The position numbers were made by a program, and so were the translations under genes. From the NCBI GenBank assembly GCA_964528575.1, contig CAZGTQ010000234.1, positions 1-22,445 on the forward strand: 22,445 bases of DNA, in the 5' to 3' direction. Origin of the DNA: CAZGTQ01 sp964528575 (lineage in GTDB: Bacteria > Planctomycetota > UBA1135 > GCA-002686595). Every line of letters begins with the position of its first letter. Position 1 is the stretch's first letter. Positions 1-6,993 of the stretch are shown here, one piece after another. Below the pieces are notes generated by a model. That model did no database searches. It was not told where the DNA came from and saw only the letters and a program-made list of their open reading frames with translations.

Positions 1-2567
1 TGCGGGCCGCTCGCGGACGAGGGCGAGCGCTTCTTCGCGTCCGCTCGCTCGCCCGACGAGAGGATGCGCTGCGCGAGGCCCTCCTCGTCGCGCTCGAGGT
101 CCGCGAGGATCGTGCGCGCGCGCTCGATCACCTCGGTCGGCACGCCGGCGAGGCGCGCGACGTGGATGCCGTACGAGCGGTCCGTGCCGCCGTCGACGAT
201 CTTGTGCAGGAAGACGATCTCGTCGCCCCACTCGCGCACGGCGACGCTCTTGTTGCAGATGTCGGGGTGACGCTCCGCCAGGTCGGTGAGCTGGTGGTAG
301 TGCGTCGCGAAGAGCGTGCGCGCGCCGATCTTCGCGTGGACGTGCTCGACGATCGACCAGGCGAGCGCGAGGCCGTCGAACGTCGACGTGCCGCGGCCGA
401 CCTCGTCGAGGATGACGAGGCTGCGCGGCGTCGCGTTGTTCAGGATGTTGGCGATCTCGACCATCTCGACCATGAACGTCGAGGCGCCGCGGCTGATGTC
501 GTCGCCCGCGCCGACGCGCGTGAAGATGCGGTCGACCACGCCGACGTGCGCCTCGCTCGCCGGCACGAACGAGCCGATCTGGGCGAGCAGCGCGATCAGC
601 GCCGTCTGGCGGATGTACGTCGACTTGCCCGCCATGTTCGGGCCCGTCAAGATCGTGATCCGGTGCTCCGCGTGGTCGAGCAGGCTGTCGTTGGGCACGA
701 ACGCGTCGCACGCCGGCGAGAGCTCGATCGCCGGATGGCGGCCGTCGACGATGCGCAGAACGTCCGAGTCGTCGACCGTCGGCGCGACGTAGCGGTTCTC
801 CGCCGCCTTCTGCGCGAGGCCGGCGAGCGCGTCGACGATCGCGACCGCGTGCGCCGTGTCGAGGATGCGGCCCACCTCGTCCGCGAGCGCGCCGCGCAGC
901 TCCAGGAAGACCTTGTACTCGAGGTCGCGGCCGAGCTCCTCCGACTTGAGCACCTTCGTCTCGAGCTCCTTGAGCTCGGGCGTGATGTAGCGCTCGGCCG
1001 TCTTGATCGTCTGCTTGCGCACGTACTCGGCAGGCACGCGCGCGACCTGGCCGCGCGGGACCTCGATGAAGTAGCCGAAGACCGAGTTGAAGCCGATCTT
1101 CAGGTTCGCGATGCCCGTGCGCGCGCTCTCCGCCGCCTGGAACCGCGCCATCCACTTCTTCGCGTCGCCCGCGATCGAACGGTACTCGTCGAGGTGCGCG
1201 TCGAAGCCGTCGCGCACGAGCCCGCCCTCCTTGATCGTCAGCGGCGGCGCGTCGACGAGCGTCGAGCGGATGCGCTCCGTCAAGTCCTCGAGCGGGTCGA
1301 GCGCGTCGCGCAAGCGCCCGAGAATCGTCGAGTACGTCCCCTCGAGCTGCGCACGCAGCCCGGGCACCGCCGCCATCGAGCTCGCGAGCGCGACGAGGTC
1401 GCGCGCGTTCGCCCGCCCGGTCGCGATCTTCGCGACGAGCCGCTCCATGTCGAGCACGTCCGCGAGCAGCGAGCGGAGCTCCTCGCGCAGGAACGGCGCC
1501 TCGTGCAGCTCCGCGACGCCGCGCTGGCGCTCGAGGATCGCGTCGACGTTGCGCAGCGGCGCGAGCAGCCACTCGCGGAGCAGCCGCCCGCCCATCGGCG
1601 TGAGCGTCCCGTCGAGCACCGCGAGCAACGTCCCCTCGCGCCGCTCGCCACGCTGCGTGGACACGAGCTCGAGGCACGCGCGCGTCGCGCGGTCGAGCAC
1701 GAGGTAGTCGCTCGTCTCGACGCGTCCGATGTGACGCACGTGCTCGCACGCCGAGCGCTGCGTCTCTTCGAGATACTCGATCAGCGCGCCGGCGGCGGGA
1801 ACGACGCGCGAGCCGTCGTCGACGCCGAAGCCCTCGAGCGTCGCGACCTTGAAGTGCTTGCGCAGCGCCCGCAGGCACGTGTCGGCCGCGAAGCGCCACT
1901 CGTCGCGCTCGCCGACGCGCGGGCCGAGCTGCTTGGTCACCTCGTCGGCGAGCTCGGGCCAGCGCTCGGCGACCGACGGCGGCCAGAGCAGCTCGGCCGG
2001 CGCGATGCGCGCGAGCTCGTCCGCGACCGCCTCGACCGGCATCTCGGCGACCTCGAAGCGGCCGGTCGAGACGTCGACCCACGCGAGGCCGGCGCCGCCC
2101 TTGTCGGCGTAGAGCGCCGCGAGGAAGTTGTTCGCGCAACGCTCGAGCGCGTCCTCCTCCGTGATCGTCCCCGGCGTCACGACGCGGACGACGCCGCGCT
2201 CGACGATGCCCTTCGCGTCGCGCGGGTCGGTGAGCTGCTCGCAGATCGCGACGCGAAACCCCTTCGACACGAGCCGCATCAGGTAGCCGTCGACCGAGCG
2301 GACCGGCACGCCCGCCATCGGGAGCGCGTCCGCGCCCTTCGCGCGCGAGGTCAGTGCGATGCCGAGCTCGCGGGCGGCGACCTTCGCGTCGTCGCCGAAG
2401 AGCTCGTAGAAGTCGCCCATGCGGAAGAAGAGGAGCGCGTCCGGCTCCTCCTTCTTCGCGCGCCAGAACTGCTCCATCATGGGCGTCTGAGCGCCCAGGG
2501 GCTTCTGAGCGGCCCGGGCGCGTTCCGGCGCCTGCTGCGCGCGCTTGGTCATTCGGCGCGTCGTCAT
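1..2567 (-). CDS. mutS: DNA mismatch repair protein MutS (C-terminal end cut by window edge)
   Basis: MutS finds base mismatches and small insertion/deletion loops and, as an ATP-driven clamp, starts mismatch repair. 855 codons are visible, close to the full family length (about 850-880), and the frame is still open at base 1. The N-terminal mismatch-binding motif GDFYELF puts the Phe-x-Glu pair at about residues 53 and 55, followed by an MAGVPVRSVDGYL stretch and VRVVTPGTI. The ATPase has Walker A TGPNMAGKST (Lys about 648, near 624) and the Walker B/signature region DEVGRGTST (near 400). The visible end, SYGIHVARLAGVPTEVIERA, is the usual C-terminal MutS region. ATG at 2567 is chosen; a second in-frame ATG at 2552 is possible and neither has a strong ribosome binding site. 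The gene is transcribed divergently from the lipoprotein operon at 2719. Long plus-strand open frames over this gene are GC-driven shadows. Confidence 0.97.
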   Translation of the reverse strand, partial: MTTRRMTKRAQQAPERARAAQKPLGAQTPMMEQFWRAKKEEPDALLFFRMGDFYELFGDDAKVAARELGIALTSRAKGADALPMAGVPVRSVDGYLMRLVSKGFRVAICEQLTDPRDAKGIVERGVVRVVTPGTITEEDALERCANNFLAALYADKGGAGLAWVDVSTGRFEVAEMPVEAVADELARIAPAELLWPPSVAERWPELADEVTKQLGPRVGERDEWRFAADTCLRALRKHFKVATLEGFGVDDGSRVVPAAGALIEYLEETQRSACEHVRHIGRVETSDYLVLDRATRACLELVSTQRGERREGTLLAVLDGTLTPMGGRLLREWLLAPLRNVDAILERQRGVAELHEAPFLREELRSLLADVLDMERLVAKIATGRANARDLVALASSMAAVPGLRAQLEGTYSTILGRLRDALDPLEDLTERIRSTLVDAPPLTIKEGGLVRDGFDAHLDEYRSIAGDAKKWMARFQAAESARTGIANLKIGFNSVFGYFIEVPRGQVARVPAEYVRKQTIKTAERYITPELKELETKVLKSEELGRDLEYKVFLELRGALADEVGRILDTAHAVAIVDALAGLAQKAAENRYVAPTVDDSDVLRIVDGRHPAIELSPACDAFVPNDSLLDHAEHRITILTGPNMAGKSTYIRQTALIALLAQIGSFVPASEAHVGVVDRIFTRVGAGDDISRGASTFMVEMVEIANILNNATPRSLVILDEVGRGTSTFDGLALAWSIVEHVHAKIGARTLFATHYHQLTDLAERHPDICNKSVAVREWGDEIVFLHKIVDGGTDRSYGIHVARLAGVPTEVIERARTILADLERDEEGLAQRILSSGERADAKKRSPSSASGP

Positions 2568-2718
2568 CCGGGGAGTCTACGGGGCGCGGGCGCGGCTTGG
2601 TACGTCGCTTGCACCTCCTCTCCCGTGCACCGTCTCCTCGGGCACACGGAATCGCTCGCGCGCCGGCCGCATCCGTGGAGAATGGCGCGCCCGCTCGCCC
2701 GTAGCCCGCCCCCTGCCC
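2568..2718. other. Divergent intergenic region, mutS / lipoprotein operon
   Basis: These 151 bp separate two divergent transcription units and must hold both promoters. I see no convincing -35/-10 pair and no strong inverted repeat. Confidence 0.4.
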
Positions 2719-4083
2719 GTGGTCTTCCCGCGCACATCACGCCGCTCCTCGCGGCGCACGCTCCTCCCGCTCGCCTGCGCGCTCGTCTTCGTCGCGACGG
2801 GTTGCGCCAGCTACGAGAAGCGGACACGCGAGGCGTTCACTGCCTTCCGCAGTGGACACTTCCGCGCGGCGTACGAGGAGTACGTCGACCGCAGCGTCAC
2901 CGGATCCGACTTCCTCGCGGGCGCCGAGGCGGGCACCGCTGCGCTGACCGGCGGAGCGTGGGAGGACGCGCTGAAGGCGTACGACATGGCGGCCGATCAG
3001 GTGCGCACGCTCGAGGACCGCGCGCTCGTCTCCGGCGCCCGCGCGCTCGAGTCGCTGGGCACGTGGGTGCTGAACGAATCGGCGACGTCGTACGACGGGG
3101 AGGGCTTCGAGCGCGTCTACCTGCACTGCGGGCTCGCGCTCGCCTATCTCGCGCTCGGCCGGCTCGACAGCGTGTACGTCGAGGCGCGGCGCTCGAACGC
3201 GCTGCTCGAGCGCGAGGAGGAGCTGTACGAGACCGAGTACCGCGCGGGCGGCTTCGGGCACCTGCTCTCGGCGCTCGCGTACGAGCTGACGGACGACCCC
3301 GACAACGCGTACATCGACTACGCCCGCATGGTCGAGAAGGGCGTCGGCGTGCCGCTCGCGGGGCGCGCGCTGGTGCGGATCTCGGCCGAGACCGGGCGCG
3401 AGCAGGACCTCGAGCGCTGGGTCGAGCGCTTCGGGCCCGACCCCGAGCGGCCCGAGGGCGCGGCGAGCGTCGTCGTGCTCGGCGGCGTCGGGCTCGGTCC
3501 GTACAAAGAGGAGATCTCGATCACGGTCCCGCTGCCGAGCGGCTTCTTCAACTGGGCCGTGCCGGACTACGTGCGGCGGCCGCAGCCGGTCTCGCGGCTC
3601 CAGCTCCGGCTGCCCGCGACCGGCGACGCGATCGACACCGTCACGATCGACACCGTGGAGGTGGAGAACGTGACGCAGGTCGCCGAGGATAACCTCGACG
3701 ACCGCATCGCGTGGCTCGCGGCGAAGTCGGCGGCGCGCGGCTTCGCCAAGCGCGAGCTGACGAAGGAGCTCGACGATCAGGTCGGCATCCTCGGCCGGAT
3801 CGCCGGCGAAGTGTTCTCGTTCGTGACGGAGCGCGCGGATCTGCGTTGCTGGCAGACGCTCCCTCATTCGTGGCAGGCTGCGCGGCTGTACGTGCCGCCG
3901 GGCGTCCACCGGCTCGAGCTCGCCGCCGTCGGCGGCGAGACCGTCCGGCTGGGAACGTTCGAGCTGGCGCCGGGCGAGACGATGTTCGTGCTCGCCCGCT
4001 CGCTCGATCGGCGCCTGATCGCGCACCCGGTCGGCGGCCTGCGTTTGCAAGATTCGACCCCAGTCCCATCGCTCTCGAAATGA
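2719..4083 (+). CDS. COG3014-like TPR lipoprotein, first gene of an LpoB/YcfL-type cluster
   Basis: A 454-aa predicted lipoprotein. GTG at 2719 is chosen because it gives a textbook signal: a basic n-region with RTSRRSSRR, a hydrophobic LLPLACALVFVA core, then the lipobox ATGC with Cys29. The only in-frame ATG is far upstream and would bury the signal. The residue after Cys is Ala, not Asp, so outer-membrane sorting is likely if Lol rules apply. Residues about 35-240 are helical and TPR-like (AFTAFRSGHFRAAYEEY, GGAWEDALKAYDMAADQV, LALAYLALGRLDSVYVEARRSNALLE). A beta-rich C-terminal part ends with GVHRLELAAVGGETVRLGTFELAPGET. The layout matches COG3014, a family often encoded beside YcfL and LpoB homologues; its stop overlaps the next start by 4 nt. 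Its exact role is unknown, and a part in cell-envelope assembly is inferred from context. Confidence 0.72.
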   Translation: MVFPRTSRRSSRRTLLPLACALVFVATGCASYEKRTREAFTAFRSGHFRAAYEEYVDRSVTGSDFLAGAEAGTAALTGGAWEDALKAYDMAADQVRTLEDRALVSGARALESLGTWVLNESATSYDGEGFERVYLHCGLALAYLALGRLDSVYVEARRSNALLEREEELYETEYRAGGFGHLLSALAYELTDDPDNAYIDYARMVEKGVGVPLAGRALVRISAETGREQDLERWVERFGPDPERPEGAASVVVLGGVGLGPYKEEISITVPLPSGFFNWAVPDYVRRPQPVSRLQLRLPATGDAIDTVTIDTVEVENVTQVAEDNLDDRIAWLAAKSAARGFAKRELTKELDDQVGILGRIAGEVFSFVTERADLRCWQTLPHSWQAARLYVPPGVHRLELAAVGGETVRLGTFELAPGETMFVLARSLDRRLIAHPVGGLRLQDSTPVPSLSK

Positions 4084-4526
4084 TGACCTACAGACACAAG
4101 ACCCACGCATGGCAGGACCGCCTCGCGCTCGTGGCGGCGTCGCTCCTGCTGGTCGGGCTCGGCGCGTGCCGCACGTCCGGCACCAACGTCTACACGTTCA
4201 CCGAAGGCGCCGGCGAGGTCGGCGAGGACATCGGCAACCGCTCGTTCGACCGCCGCGTGTCGATCGACAATCCGCGCTCGCAGCGGCGCGAGGGCTCGCT
4301 CCTGTTCGAGTTCGACCTCGTCAACCAGAAGTCGAGCTCGGTCGACCTCGAGTACCGCGTCGACTGGTTCGACGCGACGGGGTTCCAGATCGCGCTGACG
4401 ACGGACACGGTCTGGCGACCCGTCATGATCGGGCCGGAGGGCGTGCACACGCTCTCGCTCTTCGCGCCCAAGCCCAGCGCCGTGCGGGCGCGCGTCCAGG
4501 TCCGGCCGCCGACGGGGGGCGATTGA
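4080..4526 (+). CDS. YcfL-like (DUF1425) lipoprotein
   Basis: A 148-aa predicted lipoprotein. It starts at the ATG of an ATGA overlap with the upstream stop; a second ATG follows directly at 4083. The signal peptide has a basic/polar start (YRHKTHAWQDR), a hydrophobic LALVAASLLLVGL core and the lipobox LGAC with Cys30. The mature part is a single beta-sandwich-like domain: SIDNPRSQRREGSLLFEFDL, then VDLEYRVDWFDATGFQI and WRPVMIGPEGVHTLSLFAP. This is the pattern of YcfL/DUF1425 proteins, in which a variant of 'R.n..g.l..q..l.N.s...l.y.yrv.WfD..G' recurs. In E. coli ycfL lies directly upstream of lpoB, the same order as here. The function is not established; position and family suggest work with the LpoB-like protein at the outer membrane. 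Confidence 0.72.
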   Translation: MMTYRHKTHAWQDRLALVAASLLLVGLGACRTSGTNVYTFTEGAGEVGEDIGNRSFDRRVSIDNPRSQRREGSLLFEFDLVNQKSSSVDLEYRVDWFDATGFQIALTTDTVWRPVMIGPEGVHTLSLFAPKPSAVRARVQVRPPTGGD

Positions 4527-4558
4527 GAGCTGCTCGCGCACGAAAGGAATCGAAGCAC

Positions 4559-5179
4559 ATGAAACGCATCACCATCGCGCTCGCGGGCCTGGTGCTCGTC
4601 GCGTGCAGCTCGGTCGAGCGGCGCGATCCGGGCGCCGAGGGCATCCCGACGGTCGAGTACAACGCCCGCGACCTGCAGATCCTGGCCGCGAGCATGGCCG
4701 AGTCGATGATCCGCGACCGCGACCTGAACCTGCTGCAAGGCGCGGGCGGCGAAGCGGACCCGCGGCCGGTCGTCTACGTCGGCAAGGTCCAGAACCGCAC
4801 GAGCGAGCACATCGACACGGTCGCGATCACGGACCGGATCAAGACGGCCTTGGTCCAGAGCGACAAGTTCCGCGTCACGACGAGCACCCAGGGCCAGAAG
4901 GAGATCGAGGACCAGGTGCGCTTCCAGCAGGGCACCGGCAAGGTCGACGCTGCGACCGCCAAGGCGTTCGGCCGCCAGGTCGGCGCCGACGTGATCGTCT
5001 ACGGCAACCTCATCGCGATCGAGAAGAACGAGGACCGCAGCATCGCGAGCGGCTTCTACAAGAAGGAGGACGTGTTCTATCAGTTCACCCTCGAGGCCGT
5101 GAACATCGCGACCGGCGAGGTGATCTGGGTCGAAGTGAAGGACATCGCCAAGATCGCCGAGACCGGCCCCTTCGGCTGA
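4559..5179 (+). CDS. LpoB-like lipoprotein (putative penicillin-binding protein activator)
   Basis: A 206-aa predicted lipoprotein. The start ATG follows an AAAGGA site about 10 nt upstream and a 32-bp gap after the YcfL-like gene. The signal peptide is short (KRITIALAGLVLVAC, lipidated Cys16). The mature region matches the LpoB globular domain: VVYVGKVQNRTSEHIDTVAI, then ITDRIKTALVQSDKFRVTT, AFGRQVGADVIVYGNL and TLEAVNIATGEVIWVEVKDI. E. coli LpoB has corresponding VDSVNNRT, LRNALANNGKF, GAHYVLY and QTGEIIWSG segments. LpoB reaches through the periplasm to stimulate PBP1B. The long Pro-rich linker that gives E. coli LpoB its reach is absent: only about 50 residues lie between Cys16 and the domain. 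So either the synthase partner or the envelope spacing differs, or the protein has another target. Confidence 0.78.
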   Translation: MKRITIALAGLVLVACSSVERRDPGAEGIPTVEYNARDLQILAASMAESMIRDRDLNLLQGAGGEADPRPVVYVGKVQNRTSEHIDTVAITDRIKTALVQSDKFRVTTSTQGQKEIEDQVRFQQGTGKVDAATAKAFGRQVGADVIVYGNLIAIEKNEDRSIASGFYKKEDVFYQFTLEAVNIATGEVIWVEVKDIAKIAETGPFG

Positions 5180-5182
5180 GCG

Positions 5183-5197
5183 AGCCTGGTCCAGGCT
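5183..5197. terminator. Short hairpin after the lpoB-like gene
   Basis: AGCCTGG at 5183-5189 and CCAGGCT at 5191-5197 are perfect complements just after the stop at 5179. With a realistic loop the stem is about 5 bp (AGCCT/AGGCT). It may add to the stronger hairpin that follows. Confidence 0.35.
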
Positions 5198-5212
5198 GGC
5201 GCTCCCGTTCCG

Positions 5213-5250
5213 CGCGGCCGCGGCGACCCGTCCGGTTCGCCGCGGCCGCG
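5213..5250. terminator. 14-bp perfect hairpin between convergent genes
   Basis: CGCGGCCGCGGCGA (5213-5226) is perfectly complementary to TCGCCGCGGCCGCG (5237-5250), with a 10-nt loop. It sits in the 75-bp gap between the convergent lpoB-like and methyltransferase genes, so it can serve as a terminator in both directions. No long T-tract follows on either strand; TTCGCTAT follows on the plus strand. Confidence 0.6.
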
Positions 5251-5254
5251 TTCG

Positions 5255-6598
5255 CTATCGGCCGAGCGCGCGCACGCGCTGCTCTTCCGCGCTCGTCAAG
5301 CGGAAGGCCGCGAGCGCGAGTCGTTCGATCGCGCTGTGCAACTCGGGCCGGTTCGCGCGCACGAGCGCCGCGAGCCGGTCGTGCAGCCACGGGTCCTCGG
5401 CGCGCGCGCGCAGCGGGAACGGCTGCGAGCGCAGGTGCGCGACCTTGACCTGCGGGAAGCGACGCTGGCGCGCGTCGGCGAAGCGCAACCGGTGCCACGC
5501 GGCGGCGACCGGGCCGTTCAGCACCGCGACGACGAACGCGGGATCGAGCTCCGCCGGCGGGCGGCACGCGAGCAGGCTGTTGCGGAACCGGCAGGGCTCT
5601 GTGTGCAGCGCCGCGATCGGCCGGTCGGCCGTCTGGCGCACGAGCACCGCCACCGCCGCGTGGCGCTCGAGCGGCGCGACGCGGAACGTGCGCCCGTCGC
5701 CCGGCTCGAGGTCGACGCGCACCGCGAGCGACGGCGGGCCCAGCCGATACGGCGCGAGGTCGCGCCCGACGCGCAGCGGCTCCCAGCGCCCGGGGCCGCG
5801 CTCCGCGTCCGCCGCGCGCACGAGCTCCGCTGCGCAGTTGCCGGTGTGCACGCCCGGGTCGCCGAAGCACGCGGGCGGGAGCCGCGCGCAGCGCTCGAGC
5901 CGCCGGGCGAGCTCCGTGTGCTCCGCGCGCAGCCAGGGCGCACCGTCCGCGGCGTCCGCGCGTCGCGGCCCGAGCCGCAGGAGCACCGCCGGCTCCAGCA
6001 CGCCGGGGAACGCGCTCTCGCCGAGCTCCTCGGGCGGTCCGTCCAGCGCGCACAGCTCCTCGACGGCCGCGCGCAACGGCGCGTAGCCGTCCAGCGCGCA
6101 CACCGACGCCGGCAGGAGCACCCGCGCCGGTCGGCCCCAGCGCGCGACGTGGCGTGCGATGCGCTCGAGGAAGGCGCCGTGGACCGACGGCCAGCCGGCG
6201 CGGGCGTTCGGCAGCCGCTCGCCCGACCAGGCTTGGCGGCCCGAGAGGCTGCCCCAGGGCGGGTTCGCGACGACGGCGGTGTCCGGCGGCCAGTCCGTCC
6301 GGGCGGCCAGCGCGTCCGCCTGGACGATCGAGACGCTGCCGGCGAGCCGAACGCGCGCCTCGTCGGCAGCGGCGGGGGCGAGCTCGAGGCCGAAGAGCGG
6401 CACGGCCCCACCCAGCTCCTCGCGCGCGGCGAGGAGCAGATTCCCGCTCCCGCAGGCCGGGTCGAGGACCCCGGCGCCGAGATCCGCTCCCAGCCCCGCT
6501 CCCAGCCCTGATCCCAGCCCTGCTCCCAGCCCCGCGACGAGCCGCCGGGCGAGCCCCGCCGGCGTCGGCACCGTCCCCCGAGCGCGCGTCCCCGCCAT
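5255..6598 (-). CDS. N6-adenine DNA methyltransferase, TaqI/Eco57I-like, orphan
   Basis: A 447-aa protein predicted to methylate adenine N6 in DNA using S-adenosylmethionine. PTPAGLARRLV at residues 11-21 is the usual N-terminal 'TP' motif of such enzymes. Motif I is LDPACGSGNLLLAA (Asp46 onwards). The acidic residue of motif II is in FGLELAP (Glu72), and the catalytic motif IV is NPPWGSLSG (112-120). The C-terminal half resembles the TaqI-like target-recognition domain: LHTEPCRFRNSLLACRPP, VVAVLNGPVAAAWHRLRF and QRRFPQVKVAHLRSQPFP. ATG at 6598 is chosen because the TP motif follows directly; open frame continues upstream but has no family character. A GLGA-type repeat lies between the TP motif and motif I. 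No restriction endonuclease gene is adjacent and no nuclease motif is visible, so it looks like an orphan or regulatory methylase. It could also be a remnant of a type IIG or BREX-like system. Confidence 0.83.
   Translation of the reverse strand: MAGTRARGTVPTPAGLARRLVAGLGAGLGSGLGAGLGADLGAGVLDPACGSGNLLLAAREELGGAVPLFGLELAPAAADEARVRLAGSVSIVQADALAARTDWPPDTAVVANPPWGSLSGRQAWSGERLPNARAGWPSVHGAFLERIARHVARWGRPARVLLPASVCALDGYAPLRAAVEELCALDGPPEELGESAFPGVLEPAVLLRLGPRRADAADGAPWLRAEHTELARRLERCARLPPACFGDPGVHTGNCAAELVRAADAERGPGRWEPLRVGRDLAPYRLGPPSLAVRVDLEPGDGRTFRVAPLERHAAVAVLVRQTADRPIAALHTEPCRFRNSLLACRPPAELDPAFVVAVLNGPVAAAWHRLRFADARQRRFPQVKVAHLRSQPFPLRARAEDPWLHDRLAALVRANRPELHSAIERLALAAFRLTSAEEQRVRALGR
6486..6533. 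repeat. Four 12-bp tandem repeats inside the methyltransferase gene
   Basis: Units are GCTCCCAGCCCC (6486-6497), GCTCCCAGCCCT (6498-6509), GATCCCAGCCCT (6510-6521) and GCTCCCAGCCCC (6522-6533). On the coding strand they encode a Gly-Leu-Gly-Ala/Ser repeat at about residues 22-38, directly before AdoMet motif I. The unit length is a multiple of three, so copy-number changes would alter length without breaking the frame. Confidence 0.9.
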
Positions 6599-6990
6599 GG
6601 CCGCAAGCTTAGGGTGCACAGGAGCTTGCGCCACCGTTCGCGGCGACCGGAGCGGTTCGTCGTTCGGTGCCCTCCGGTTCCGGGCTCTCTCGGACGAGCA
6701 CGAAGAGCCAAAGGGGCTCCTGGGAAACGTTCTCCTCTCCGGCGCGGACGCGGCCACACGGCAGCGTCCGCGCTGCTTTCGTGACCGCCGGCGCAGTCGG
6801 CTCGGCGGCGCCGGGGCGCGAGCGAGGTCCACCTGCCGTTCGCCCGGCGGGCGCGCTCCGGCAGCGCCCAGGCCGCCTCGACCGCGCTTCCAGCGCCTCC
6901 GGGCGGCGCGCGCAGACCGGCCGGGATTTTTCAGACGGGAGCGTTCGGTCCGCCGTCGGGCTCGGCTGTCGGACGTGCAGGCTGAAGAGT
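6599..6990. other. Gene-free stretch upstream of the methyltransferase
   Basis: I see no convincing gene. Open frames here encode Arg/Pro/Ser-rich, family-less peptides on both strands, as expected in GC-rich noncoding DNA. One strong hairpin is present (6742-6773). The promoter of the minus-strand methyltransferase, and possibly the start of the RNA unit that follows, should lie here, but neither can be placed by eye. Confidence 0.45.
6742..6773. other. 10-bp inverted repeat in the gene-free region
   Basis: GCGCGGACGC (6742-6751) pairs perfectly with GCGTCCGCGC (6764-6773). Inside the 12-nt loop a further GCC/GGC stem (6753-6755 with 6760-6762) closes an ACAC tetraloop. TGCTTTC follows on the plus strand, so a terminator is possible, but no plus-strand gene that needs one lies upstream. 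Confidence 0.5.
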
Positions 6991-6993
6991 CCT

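Noticed and set aside
162..3692. A 1176-codon plus-strand open frame antisense to mutS and running into the lipoprotein gene
   Set aside because: The minus strand encodes clear MutS motifs over the same bases. The plus product is Arg/Asp/Glu/Leu-biased with no family character, as expected for a GC-rich shadow frame.
2737..4110. A 457-codon minus-strand open frame opposite the COG3014-like gene
   Set aside because: The plus strand has a lipoprotein signal, TPR-like repeats and operon spacing; the minus product is charge-biased and lacks any motif.
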